Source: Thermoplasmata archaeon
GTDB lineage: Archaea; Thermoplasmatota; Thermoplasmata; Thermoplasmatales; Thermoplasmataceae
Length of the DNA: 64,000 nt
Reading direction: 5' to 3'
Assembly (NCBI GenBank): GCA_021811525.1
Contig: JAJZOK010000151.1
Span: 1-64,000 of the forward strand
Positions 54,381 to 62,914 of this stretch are shown piece after piece. The notes beneath the pieces are model-generated. The model was not told where the DNA came from. It ran no database searches and was given only the letters and a program-made list of their open reading frames with translations. The number at the start of each line of letters is the position of its first letter. Position 1 is the stretch's first letter. Both the position numbers and the translations under genes were made by a program.

Positions 54381-55329
54381 ATCTTGGTTCCTCCCTAAAA
54401 CAGCCTTCTGTCATTTTCACTATATCATCCACTCCCATATGGAAGTAATCAAAGAGTTCCCAGCCCTTGCCAGACTTTCCAAAGGTATCTCTCATGCCAA
54501 GCCTCCAGACCGGGACTGGATATTCTTCAGAGGTGACTTCTGCGACTCTGCTTCCAAGGCCATTGTAAATCGAGTGCTCTTCCACAGTTACAACATGCCC
54601 TGTTTCCTTAGCAGCTTTGACAATTGCATTCCTGTCTATCGGCTTGATGGAACTCATGTTGATGACACGCGCATCAATGCCTTTGTTCTTGAGCTGCTCA
54701 GCAGCCTCAAGGGCAAATGACACCATTACGCCCATGCCAATGATTGTGACATCGTCCCCGTCCTTGAAGGTGTGTGCTTTTCCCTGCTTGAATTCATAAT
54801 TCTTGTCATTTAGTACAGGGAATTTTTCCCTGGAAAGCCTGACAAAGTTGGGACCCCTCCCCCTTTCTGCAAGGAAATCTATAACGCTCCTGGTTTCTAT
54901 TGAATCTACAGGGACAGAAACCTTCATGTTGGGCAGCCCTGACATAATTCCTACATCTTCGACAATCTGGTGGGTAGCCCCGTCTTCTCCAACGGTGATT
55001 CCGGAATGCGTGACAACGAAGTTAACGTCGAGGTTGTTGTAGCATACTGACTGCCTCATCTGCTCGTACGTCCTCATGAGAAATACTGCAAATGTGGATG
55101 CAAAGACTCTCTTGCCGCTCAATGAGAGGCCTGCTGCAGTGGCAACCATGGACTGCTCCGCAATGCCCATGTTGAAGAACCTGTCAGGGTATGCCTTGCC
55201 GAATATCGATGTCTTGGTTGAGGAAGAAAGGTCCGCGTCTAGAACAACCAGTTCCATGTACTTTGCGCCAAGAGTCTTTAGTTCCTCGCCATAGGCATCC
55301 CTTAAACTTTCTGACTGCCCCTTGAGCAT
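54364..55329 (-). CDS. tktB: Transketolase, C-terminal subunit
   Basis: This 321-residue protein holds the pyrimidine-binding and C-terminal domains of transketolase: the catalytic Glu in [17 protein letters not shown] near residue 57, GEDGATHQ near 114 and [19 protein letters not shown] near 250. ATG 55329 directly abuts the stop codon of the N-terminal subunit gene, with GGTGAGGAG upstream, so the two are made together. The split form is typical of archaea. Confidence 0.94.
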   Translation of the reverse strand: MLKGQSESLRDAYGEELKTLGAKYMELVVLDADLSSSTKTSIFGKAYPDRFFNMGIAEQSMVATAAGLSLSGKRVFASTFAVFLMRTYEQMRQSVCYNNLDVNFVVTHSGITVGEDGATHQIVEDVGIMSGLPNMKVSVPVDSIETRSVIDFLAERGRGPNFVRLSREKFPVLNDKNYEFKQGKAHTFKDGDDVTIIGMGVMVSFALEAAEQLKNKGIDARVINMSSIKPIDRNAIVKAAKETGHVVTVEEHSIYNGLGSRVAEVTSEEYPVPVWRLGMRDTFGKSGKGWELFDYFHMGVDDIVKMTEGCFREEPRYENFP

Positions 55330-56157
55330 TTACTCCTCACCCCCTATTTCCCTGAGGGCCCTCTCGTATTCTTCCTGTGAAGCAGGAGGTGCGCCATGGT
55401 ACTTTGGATTGTTTTCCATGTAGCTTACCCCCTTGCCTTTTACTGTATTTGCGATGATGAATGTTGGCTTTTCCTTGCTCTTCTTGGCCTTTTCAATCGC
55501 AGAAATTATTTCCTCAAAATTGTGGCCATCTATTTCAATGGCATTCCATCCAAAACTTGATACCATTTCCTTGACGTTTTCAATGGGCATTATGTCCTTC
55601 GTATAGCCGTCCAGTTGCACGCCATTCTTATCAAGTATGACAATAAGGTTGTTTAGCCTGTACTTTGAACCGGCCATCATGGCTTCCCATATGCTACCCT
55701 CTTCAATTTCTCCGTCGCCAACAATAACGAATACGTGATAGTTTTTTGAGTCAAGTTTCCCGGCAAGAGCCATTCCAACCCCTATGCCAAGGCCCTGGCC
55801 AAGTGAACCCGTGGAAGCCTCAACTCCTGGAACGCCTCTGTGGACATGGCCCTCGAGTTTAGAATTCAACTTCCTGAAACCCGAAAGTAGAGATTCCGGG
55901 AAGAAACCCCTAATTGAAAGTGCTGCATAGAGGCCGGGGGACGCATGCCCTTTGCTCAGCACAAGCCTGTCCCTCTCAGGATTTGTCGGGTCAAGTGGAT
56001 CGATGTTCATTTCCTTGAAATAAAGCACAGCAAGAATGTCAGCGATGCTAAGAGATCCACCTGGATGCCCGCTCTTGGCAGAGTAGACCATCTCTATAAT
56101 CTTCCTTCTTATGCTAGTTGCTATGTTTTTCAGGTCGGCCTCTTTATATTGCTCCAT
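55330..56157 (-). CDS. tktA: Transketolase, N-terminal subunit
   Basis: This 275-residue TPP-binding half has the motif VIVGDGEIEEGSIWEAMMAGSKY followed by NNLIVILDKN, matching the GDG...NN thiamine diphosphate motif near residue 145-175. SAKSGHPGGSLSIADI near 29 and SKGHASPGLYAAL near 70 bind substrate phosphate and cofactor. With the C-terminal subunit it transfers two-carbon ketol units. It is the first gene of the operon tktA-tktB-tal. Confidence 0.95.
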   Translation of the reverse strand: MEQYKEADLKNIATSIRRKIIEMVYSAKSGHPGGSLSIADILAVLYFKEMNIDPLDPTNPERDRLVLSKGHASPGLYAALSIRGFFPESLLSGFRKLNSKLEGHVHRGVPGVEASTGSLGQGLGIGVGMALAGKLDSKNYHVFVIVGDGEIEEGSIWEAMMAGSKYRLNNLIVILDKNGVQLDGYTKDIMPIENVKEMVSSFGWNAIEIDGHNFEEIISAIEKAKKSKEKPTFIIANTVKGKGVSYMENNPKYHGAPPASQEEYERALREIGGEE

Positions 56158-56227
56158 TAAACTTTCTCCAGAATTTTCCCCTCAACATTCCCTCTGCAGG
56201 TTTTGAGAGGCACTTAAGCGTAGCAGT

Positions 56228-56248
56228 ATTTTTAATAGTATTAAAAAT
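56228..56248 (-). promoter_or_regulatory. Perfect A/T inverted repeat before the transketolase operon and after ftsZ
   Basis: ATTTTTAAT (56228-56236) and ATTAAAAAT (56240-56248) are separated by AGT, giving perfect 9-bp arms. On the minus strand the T runs can end the ftsZ transcript, and the same bases provide a TATA-like element about 75 bases before the tktA ATG. It may serve as terminator, promoter, operator or a mix. Confidence 0.4.
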
Positions 56249-56285
56249 GTTTTTTAGGCATCCTAGCAACATTGGCTTTGTAGTT

Positions 56286-57359
56286 TCAGATTGTATCTAC
56301 TCCAGTGTCCTTATTCGTTTGCTGCCCCATATTCTGTATCTCTGTATAGGAAAGGCCGGTTGCAACTACGAGCACTTCGACGCTCCCCGTGTACTTTGGG
56401 TCAACCGTGGCTCCCCAGATGATCTGTGTACCCTTTCCAACAAGTTTCCTGATCATATCGGCAGCGCTGCTTGACTCTTCTAGCTGGAGGTCAGTTCCGC
56501 CAGTAATGTTTATTATTACTCCCGATGAATTGCTCATATCCAGTTTGAGGAATGGCGAGTTGAGTGCTTTGTGGACTGCTTCCTCCACCCTTAAGCCTGG
56601 TTCGGCGCTCGACATCCCTATGCCTATCATTGCAATTCCGGAATCTTTCATGATGGTCCTTAGGTCGTTAAAGTCAAGATTTATGAGGCCAGGTTTGGTC
56701 ACCAGGTCAGAAATTCCTGTAATCGCCTTAACAATGATTTCGTCAGCAAACCTGAAAGCTTTTTCAAGAGGCAGGTCAGGCACAAGTTCAAGAAGCTTGT
56801 CATTGGGTATGATTATCACGGTGTCTGAATAATTTGAAAGCCTGGACAGCCCCTGCGTGGCATTCTCCATTCTTACCTTACCTTCTGACTTGAATGGGAG
56901 TGTAACAACGGATATTGTGAGCGCGCCACTGTCCTTGGATCTTGATGCAATATAGGGGGCAGAGCCTGTTCCGGTACCCCCGCCAAGGCCAGCTGTGATG
57001 AAAGCTATGTCTGTGCCCGCGATATACCGCATAATCTCCTGGTCAGATTCCTTGGCTGCTAGTTCCCCTATCCTCGGGTCAGCGCCAGAGCCAAGGCCCC
57101 TTGTGAGGCTTTTTCCCATTAGAATCTTGTGGTTTGCTTTCGTCTTGAGCAAGTGTGGGGCATCAGTGTTGCAAGCAATCATAGTCGCACCATTGATGCC
57201 TTCCTTCATTAGCCTGTTAATTGTATTAGAGCCTGCACCTCCAGCCCCGAAGATCATGATCTTGACCCTGAGCTGCTCCAGGTAATTCTGTAGCTCCTCG
57301 TCTGATGTGCTGAAGTCTTCTTCACGGTCTTCATAGCCAGGATAGTTGGGTTGACTCAT
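56286..57359 (-). CDS. ftsZ: Cell division protein FtsZ
   Basis: This 357-residue tubulin homologue has GAGGAGSNTINRL near residue 37, the GTP-binding tubulin signature GGGTGTGSAP near 125 and the T7 loop NLDFNDLRTIM near 224, whose Asp residues drive GTP hydrolysis. The C-terminal tail after about 340 is short and Gln/Thr-rich, probably binding a SepF-like anchor. A TATA-like TTAATACATTATA lies about 25 bases upstream, so it is likely leaderless. Confidence 0.97.
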   Translation of the reverse strand: MSQPNYPGYEDREEDFSTSDEELQNYLEQLRVKIMIFGAGGAGSNTINRLMKEGINGATMIACNTDAPHLLKTKANHKILMGKSLTRGLGSGADPRIGELAAKESDQEIMRYIAGTDIAFITAGLGGGTGTGSAPYIASRSKDSGALTISVVTLPFKSEGKVRMENATQGLSRLSNYSDTVIIIPNDKLLELVPDLPLEKAFRFADEIIVKAITGISDLVTKPGLINLDFNDLRTIMKDSGIAMIGIGMSSAEPGLRVEEAVHKALNSPFLKLDMSNSSGVIINITGGTDLQLEESSSAADMIRKLVGKGTQIIWGATVDPKYTGSVEVLVVATGLSYTEIQNMGQQTNKDTGVDTI

Positions 57360-57442
57360 TTTCCAAGAAGATAGTGTGTATAATGTATTAATTTTTGTCA
57401 GATATCCTCAAAATTTTATTTTTATGGAATTTTAACAATTGT

Positions 57443-58660
57443 TTATCTTGTTCCCCAGCTGTTCCCCTTCCAGAAAGTGAGGAGCCCATAGATGCTTGTC
57501 ACAAACAGCACACCCAGTGCAAGTGCACCATATGCTATTGTTTTGAGCCTTTCGCCGCTCATTCTCTGCACCACCGCCCCAAGGAATATAGCTGAGCCGC
57601 CCAGGTTCATAAGTGCAACTGCGACCCTGATGAATAGATGAGACCCTAATGTGTTCAGGTCCCCAAATAATGCGAAAGCAAAGATATCTCCAGCTTGGAA
57701 AGATGCATGATTGAAGAGGAAGAATGAATACAGCTTGAAAATTCCTATTCCCAGCGCAATGAACGGAAGAGCGAAAGTGTAGACCATTTCCAGAGTATAG
57801 AAACCTCCTGCCTTGATTATGGTGCCTTCCCGGAGCTCCCTGCCAAACCTGATCCAGTTGGAACGTGACCATCTGAGGTTCTGCCTGAAGAACTTTTTCA
57901 CGTTTTCCTGAGGATAGCATTGTACCTTTGTGGTGTAATCCTTCACTGCCTTGTACCCGTTCTTGATTATGTATCCTGTCATCTGCCAGTCATCACCAAG
58001 CGGTGATGACTTCCCCATGATTGAGAAATCTGAGAATTCCTTTGACATTATGAAGGGCCGGATTATGTCAGTCCTGTACATAACGCAGGCACCGTCAAGG
58101 TTCATTACATTCCCATGGGCAGACATGGCCCTGAAAATGACTTCCCTGGACCTCTCAACGAACTCCGATGCATATGAAAGGGGATCTCCTGTCTTTTTAA
58201 TTGTGAGATTGGCCCCCACTCCGCCCACATTGTTTACGAAATGGGACATCATGCTTGAAACCGCATTCTCAGGGAGTATGGTATCGCTGTCCATGAACAT
58301 GACATATTCCGTGCTAAGGTAGCCCATTGCCAGTGCAAGTGCCTTTTTCTTCCCCTGCCTGGATTTCTGGTGCACGAAGAGCCCACCCCTTGTTTCCGTT
58401 ATTGCCTTATATGGTTCATAACTGGAGTCACCAACAACGACGAAGCTGCAGCCCTGCCTTGAAACAGAGTCAATTGCTTCTGTGAAGATATTCTCCTTTT
58501 CATTGTAAACTGGAATTACAATTGTGGCTTTATTTGGATCCACCAATGAATAGTCAGTCTGAGAGATGTATCTCATTGAACTGTACGAATTTATCAGATA
58601 ATAAAAAACGGTTGCCAGGGTCAGAAGACCAATGGCAAAGTAAACCTCTCTTACCAGCAA
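57443..58660 (-). CDS. Membrane-bound family 2 glycosyltransferase
   Basis: This 405-residue GT2 enzyme has an N-terminal helix (about 6-25), the nucleotide-sugar domain with IVIPVYNEKENI near 48, the DxD-like FMDSDTILP near 118, GDDWQMTG near 223 and the Q/RxxRW-type motif RQNLRWSRSNW near 262. Three C-terminal helices follow (about 285-400). This order fits processive synthases of the hyaluronan/cellulose synthase group. It may build surface glycans or lipid-linked sugars. The product is unknown. Confidence 0.87.
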   Translation of the reverse strand: MLVREVYFAIGLLTLATVFYYLINSYSSMRYISQTDYSLVDPNKATIVIPVYNEKENIFTEAIDSVSRQGCSFVVVGDSSYEPYKAITETRGGLFVHQKSRQGKKKALALAMGYLSTEYVMFMDSDTILPENAVSSMMSHFVNNVGGVGANLTIKKTGDPLSYASEFVERSREVIFRAMSAHGNVMNLDGACVMYRTDIIRPFIMSKEFSDFSIMGKSSPLGDDWQMTGYIIKNGYKAVKDYTTKVQCYPQENVKKFFRQNLRWSRSNWIRFGRELREGTIIKAGGFYTLEMVYTFALPFIALGIGIFKLYSFFLFNHASFQAGDIFAFALFGDLNTLGSHLFIRVAVALMNLGGSAIFLGAVVQRMSGERLKTIAYGALALGVLFVTSIYGLLTFWKGNSWGTR

Positions 58661-58766
58661 TCTGGAGTTTTATTTTTCGTGGGTATTAAAAATTATTGGT
58701 TCAATAATGCATTCATGAGCGAAAAAATAACGATATTTAGAATAACTCCTGAACAATTGTCAACCC

Positions 58767-59549
58767 ATGAAGATTCTTGTAACAGGACACAAAGGTTTCA
58801 TTGGCGCCATTATTTATTCCAATTTCAGGAAGAAATACCAAGAAGTGGACGGAATTGATGCTGGGGACCAAATTCCCGACAAGAAATATGATTATATCAT
58901 TCACCTTGGCGCGAGAACCCTGATCAGGCTTTCCAAGGATAAGCCGTATGAATATTTTCAGGACAACCTTGATCTTTCAATGAGGATACTCGAGCTGGCA
59001 AGGAAACACGATTCAATAGTTGTTTACCCCACATCTGGATCTGAAAGCGAAGCCACCAACCCATATTCACTGGCAAAAAAGCAGGTGGTTGAATGGATAG
59101 AGCTTTACCACAACCTATACGGCCTCAGAAGGCACGTACTGAAATTCTACAACATATATGGCCCAACCAGCAGGAAGGGGGCAGTATACCTGTTCTGCAA
59201 TGCTGCACTTAAAGGTGAGCCAGTAACTGTGTATGGTGACGGAAACCATGTAAGGGACTTTATTCATGTCAATGACGTTTCGCGATGCATAGATCTCATC
59301 CTTGATGGTAAAGTACAGGAGGGCCATCACGAAATCGGCACTGGAAAAGGAACTTCTGTCAATGGCCTCATAGAAATAGTTGAAAATGCCACAGGAGTAA
59401 AACTGGAAGTTGCCCACAGGGAATATATCCTTCCCGAGGCAGAAGCACTTTATGCTAAGAAACCACTGCTGAAAGAAACGATTCCAATTGAAGATGGGGT
59501 AAAAGAGGTATTGGAGGAATTGAAGAAAGAGAGATCAGGCTCTCTTTAA
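58767..59549 (+). CDS. NAD-dependent nucleotide-sugar epimerase/dehydratase
   Basis: In this 260-residue extended SDR, the Rossmann motif GHKGFIGAII is near residue 7, the Ser/Thr in YPTSGSESE is near 92, and the catalytic YSLAKKQ (Tyr-x-x-x-Lys) is near 103. VYGDGNHVRDFIHVNDV near 155 is typical of GalE/RmlB-like enzymes. It is shorter than the usual 310 residues, mostly through a short N-terminal half. It is divergent from the glycosyltransferase gene and overlaps the convergent ligase gene by 15 bases, so it could supply sugars for surface glycosylation. Confidence 0.87.
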   Translation: MKILVTGHKGFIGAIIYSNFRKKYQEVDGIDAGDQIPDKKYDYIIHLGARTLIRLSKDKPYEYFQDNLDLSMRILELARKHDSIVVYPTSGSESEATNPYSLAKKQVVEWIELYHNLYGLRRHVLKFYNIYGPTSRKGAVYLFCNAALKGEPVTVYGDGNHVRDFIHVNDVSRCIDLILDGKVQEGHHEIGTGKGTSVNGLIEIVENATGVKLEVAHREYILPEAEALYAKKPLLKETIPIEDGVKEVLEELKKERSGSL

Positions 59550-61136
59550 CTTCTCCCTCAGTACTTTCTTGTCGATTTTCCCGGTGCTGGTTTTCTCAAA
59601 GCTGTCAATTGGGATGTACTCGTCTGGAAGCCAGAATTTTGCAACCCTGCCTGCAGAAACGAACTGCTCCAGGTGAGCCCTTAGCTTGTCATGGTCAAGG
59701 CTGTTGGCCCCCGAAATGAATGCAACTGGCCTCTCGCCCCACTTGTCATGGGCTCTTCCAACCACAGCCACTTCACCAATGCCCGGGAATGTGCTGATTA
59801 GGTCTTCCAGAATTACTGTCGGAATGAACTCTCCTCCTGACTTTACTGCATCCTTCTCCCTGTCCACGATGGAAATGTACCCATGTGAATCAACAACTGC
59901 AAGGTCTCCTGTATGCATCCAGCCATCGATCCAGAGTTTCTTTGTGTTGCTTTCATCCCTAACATAGCTTGATGTGAGCCATGGTGCACGGACCACTATC
60001 TCGCCGATTGACTTGGAATCCCACGGCACCTCTTTCCTTGAAGAATCTATGACACGCATATCCACTAAAGGAATTGGAATCCCAGTTTTGATCTCAAATT
60101 CTCCCCTTTCTTTTTCGGGGAGCTCGTGAACATACTTGTTATAAGTCGCCAGTGTTAGTATTGGCGCAGTTTCCGACATCCCGTACCCTGCGTTTACCAT
60201 GATGTTCATAGACCTTGCCTTATCGGCAAGGCCCTTTGGCAAGGCACCTCCACCGACAGTTACCCTCAGGTTCAGGGATTTGAGGTCATCTCTGTTTTCG
60301 CTGTTCATGAGCATATAAAGGATGGATGGGACCATGAAGCTCACATTGACTTTCTCTTTCTTCATTATCTTGGGTATTTCATTGAAATCATACCTGCCTG
60401 GGAGGACATACTTCATGCCCTTGAGGATTGCCATGTACGGCATTCCCCAGGAATGCACATGAAACATGGGCACAAGGGGCATGGCCACGTCTGTGCTCTT
60501 GAGGTTGATTGGTTCATCGCCGAGGGCTACTCCCATAGTTAGAGTATGGAGAACGAGTTGCCTGTGGGTGAAGCTGACACCCTTTGGGAGCCCCGTTGTT
60601 CCGGAAGTGTAGAAAATAGTGGCAAGATCATCCTCGTTAAGTATTGGGAGCTGGACCAAATCTGCGCCCTCCCCAAGACTGTGGTAATGGTGTGAACCGT
60701 CCAGCTTAGGTTCCCCATCCGGATGGTCGGAAGACACTATCCAACCCTTTACGAAGTCGAAGAGGCCAATGCTGCCCTCAATCAAGGGGACAAACTCATC
60801 GCGGATGATCACATACCTGTCATCTGCGTGCTGCATTGTATAGAATATGAGGTCAGGTGGATATCTTATGTTGACCGTGTGCAGTACCCCTCCAGCCAGT
60901 GGAATTGCATAATATGCCTCGAGATACCTGAGAGAATCCCACTCAAGAACCGCCACCTTGTCTCCTTTTTTTATGCCAAGTTTTACCAGTCCCCTTGCTA
61001 TTTCATAGACTCTTTGGCGGAACCGTTCATAGGTCACCTCTTCCTTGCCCATGTAAGAAATGATCTGTTTAGGGTTGTTTCTTACCGAAGAACTGAAAAT
61101 CTTGTCGATGGTGAGCTCATATTTGTCCCCAGTCAT
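59535..61136 (-). CDS. Medium/long-chain acyl-CoA synthetase (AMP-forming)
   Basis: This 533-residue adenylating enzyme has the P-loop-like TIFYTSGTTGLPKGV near residue 170, GYGMSETAPIL near 318, the hinge GWMHTGDLAVVDSHGYISIVDREKD near 410-435, and the catalytic Lys in STGKIDKKVLREKL near the end. It activates a fatty or other carboxylic acid to its CoA thioester through an acyl-AMP. Archaeal fatty-acid use or amino-acid-derived acids are possible substrates. It appears monocistronic. Confidence 0.93.
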   Translation of the reverse strand: MTGDKYELTIDKIFSSSVRNNPKQIISYMGKEEVTYERFRQRVYEIARGLVKLGIKKGDKVAVLEWDSLRYLEAYYAIPLAGGVLHTVNIRYPPDLIFYTMQHADDRYVIIRDEFVPLIEGSIGLFDFVKGWIVSSDHPDGEPKLDGSHHYHSLGEGADLVQLPILNEDDLATIFYTSGTTGLPKGVSFTHRQLVLHTLTMGVALGDEPINLKSTDVAMPLVPMFHVHSWGMPYMAILKGMKYVLPGRYDFNEIPKIMKKEKVNVSFMVPSILYMLMNSENRDDLKSLNLRVTVGGGALPKGLADKARSMNIMVNAGYGMSETAPILTLATYNKYVHELPEKERGEFEIKTGIPIPLVDMRVIDSSRKEVPWDSKSIGEIVVRAPWLTSSYVRDESNTKKLWIDGWMHTGDLAVVDSHGYISIVDREKDAVKSGGEFIPTVILEDLISTFPGIGEVAVVGRAHDKWGERPVAFISGANSLDHDKLRAHLEQFVSAGRVAKFWLPDEYIPIDSFEKTSTGKIDKKVLREKLKRA

Positions 61137-61251
61137 TATTATCTAATGAGTATGCCAGAATTCAATTATATTGTTTTCGGAGTTAAAACTCCCTAAAGGA
61201 AATGTACATCTATAATGACTTCCAAGAAAGAAAAATTCAAAGCAACGAGAT

Positions 61252-62235
61252 TTAATCACCCTGAAAAAGAAGATACTGGCTGCTGAATGAGTTTAACAGA
61301 AGATTGCCGCTGAAGGTTACTGAGAAAGATGTGTTGGATGCAGATGCAACAAATGGGCTTCCAGCAAAACTCCAGCCTGGAAGTGCCACCGCAGTGGCGT
61401 AAGGGGCCCTGCTGTTGTTGTACTGGGAAAAGAATGCATAATCCCATGTCTTGGCTAAAGTGCCATTGAACGTATAGTTCAGCGAGTGCAGCGACATGTT
61501 ATTTACCGTGTATACTGCACCGGAGGATGTAACTGATGTTCCGTTTGTGAAATAATCAACAATACTGGTGTTTGCCAGTAGGTTCACAACCTGTGAGCCA
61601 GTAGAGGAGAATATTTCAGAGGAACCTGTTAGTCCCATGGCCGACAAGCTAATGGAGTGCCCTGAAGACCCTCCTGTAATGCCTAAAGGAAGCGGGCCGA
61701 GATTGTCAGCCGGCTGGTTGTTCCCGTATAACTGGAATAGGGAGCCGTCTTCCACCAGGTAATTTATTGCTGTGATATACTGTGTATTGCCATTTGAAAG
61801 CATGACTCCGGCTATCCTGTAGGACAGATTGACGTAGTTTGAAGTGTGCGTGCCTCCTGTGCCGGTGAGGTTAAGCAGTAGGCTCGCTGTGATGGACGCG
61901 TTAAAGGCTGCACTAGATGGCAGTATGGAGAGCTGTGTGTCACTGGCCTGGGAGAATATAGAAACACCAGAGATCCCAAGTGGAACAGTTGCACTCAGAA
62001 TTGAACCGGCAGCTATTGATGGTGAATGCAAATCAGAGACCAGGCTTCCCAGTGCTGCCTTATTCAGGGTCTCGTAATGCGTTTCATTGGCAGTTTCCTG
62101 TGCAGGGATATACCATACCATGAAACTGGTGAAAAGTGTTATGAGGACAGCAAATAGGAGAATAGCGCCTATAACTTCCGCTACCGCCTTGTCTTCCTTT
62201 TTATACGGAATGCTGTAAAACCTGCCTCTTTTCAC
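61252..62235 (-). CDS. Type IV pilin-like secreted protein
   Basis: The frame opens at ATG 62367, but GTG 62235 is more likely: a TATA-like AACTTATTAAG lies about 30 bases upstream, and the result begins MKRGRFYSIPYKKEDKAVAE, a normal prepilin leader. It is followed by VIGAILLFAVLITLFTSFMVW, the archaeal pilin N-terminal helix that prepilin peptidase exposes. The remaining 280 residues are Ser/Thr/Asn-rich beta strands. It is longer than most pilins, so it may be a minor pilin or adhesin. The pilus motor cluster at 35872-40541 could export it. Confidence 0.8.
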   Translation of the reverse strand: MKRGRFYSIPYKKEDKAVAEVIGAILLFAVLITLFTSFMVWYIPAQETANETHYETLNKAALGSLVSDLHSPSIAAGSILSATVPLGISGVSIFSQASDTQLSILPSSAAFNASITASLLLNLTGTGGTHTSNYVNLSYRIAGVMLSNGNTQYITAINYLVEDGSLFQLYGNNQPADNLGPLPLGITGGSSGHSISLSAMGLTGSSEIFSSTGSQVVNLLANTSIVDYFTNGTSVTSSGAVYTVNNMSLHSLNYTFNGTLAKTWDYAFFSQYNNSRAPYATAVALPGWSFAGSPFVASASNTSFSVTFSGNLLLNSFSSQYLLFQGD

Positions 62236-62373
62236 TCTTGTTTGGTATGAACTGGATGTCTTAATAAGTTTTGGCACGTGGGCTTTGTATTTCACTTTAC
62301 TTGGAACGGGATGCCGGCTTGACCCCCTGAACAGGTTTCCCGGGAAAAGTGTTTTTATCCTCTCCATATGACC

Positions 62374-62862
62374 ATGCAGTTGTCAATCAAATGCTTAACA
62401 ATTCAAGGGAGCGAACTTTCTGGAATCCCTCCCGGAATTGGCCTTGAGGAAATGGAGGGTGAGGAAATCATGATCTGCGACTATGACGCCATCTTTCGGG
62501 GCAAGTTCAACTTCAAGCTATACGATAGGGTAGCAAAGTTCTTCGAACTTATTGTGGTAAATTTCCCCAACAGAATCGAAGACCTCATGGATTCCCTTAT
62601 CTCCGGGGCTTACAGCGTTGTGCTAAGCCCTGATGAAGCCCCTGAAACATTGAAGAGGATGCTGGAGGTTTCAGAGAATATAATTCTTCCCTACAGGAGC
62701 GAGAATCTTGGTTTCTTCCTGAACAATGGGGGGAAGTATATCATATCAGACAGGCAGGTGAATGTAAACTTCAGGAAATGTTACAATGTAGGCCCTGAAT
62801 TGAGTGGTGACGCATATGTCAACGTCTCGGATTTTCCAGAAAATCTTTTGCCCTATATATGA
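62374..62862 (+). CDS. Small HisA-like (COG1411-type) protein
   Basis: This 162-residue protein starts at ATG 62374 (ATG 62368 is two codons earlier), with a TATA-like TTTTTATCC about 20 bases upstream. The segments EEIMICDYDAIFRGKFN, FELIVVNFPNRIEDLMDSLISGAYSVVLSP and VSENIILPYRSENLG follow the strand order of ProFAR isomerase-like (HisA-related) barrel proteins, but half the barrel is missing. The catalytic Asp pair is not clear. It may be a degenerate or minimal relative. Function is unknown. Confidence 0.55.
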   Translation: MQLSIKCLTIQGSELSGIPPGIGLEEMEGEEIMICDYDAIFRGKFNFKLYDRVAKFFELIVVNFPNRIEDLMDSLISGAYSVVLSPDEAPETLKRMLEVSENIILPYRSENLGFFLNNGGKYIISDRQVNVNFRKCYNVGPELSGDAYVNVSDFPENLLPYI

Positions 62863-62882
62863 TTCGAACCTAAAGAATCCCA

Positions 62883-62894
62883 AGACTTTTATAG
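62883..62894 (+). promoter_or_regulatory. TATA-type promoter for the terminal MFS gene
   Basis: GACTTTTATAGT is centred about 25 bases before TTG 62915, with no Shine-Dalgarno in front of that codon. This predicts a leaderless mRNA starting on TTG. Confidence 0.45.
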
Positions 62895-62914
62895 TAAAAA
62901 TCAGTAAAAGTTAA

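Noticed and set aside
33281..62345. Similar 20-base strings around 33281 and 62327 (AGGTT-CCCGGGAAA type).
   Set aside because: The second copy is explained by sequence at the 5' end of the pilin frame, and the similarity is short enough to be chance.
62835..62885. GATTCGAACC, which resembles a tRNA T-arm read on the minus strand.
   Set aside because: No acceptor, D or anticodon stems can be formed around it, so it is not a tRNA.
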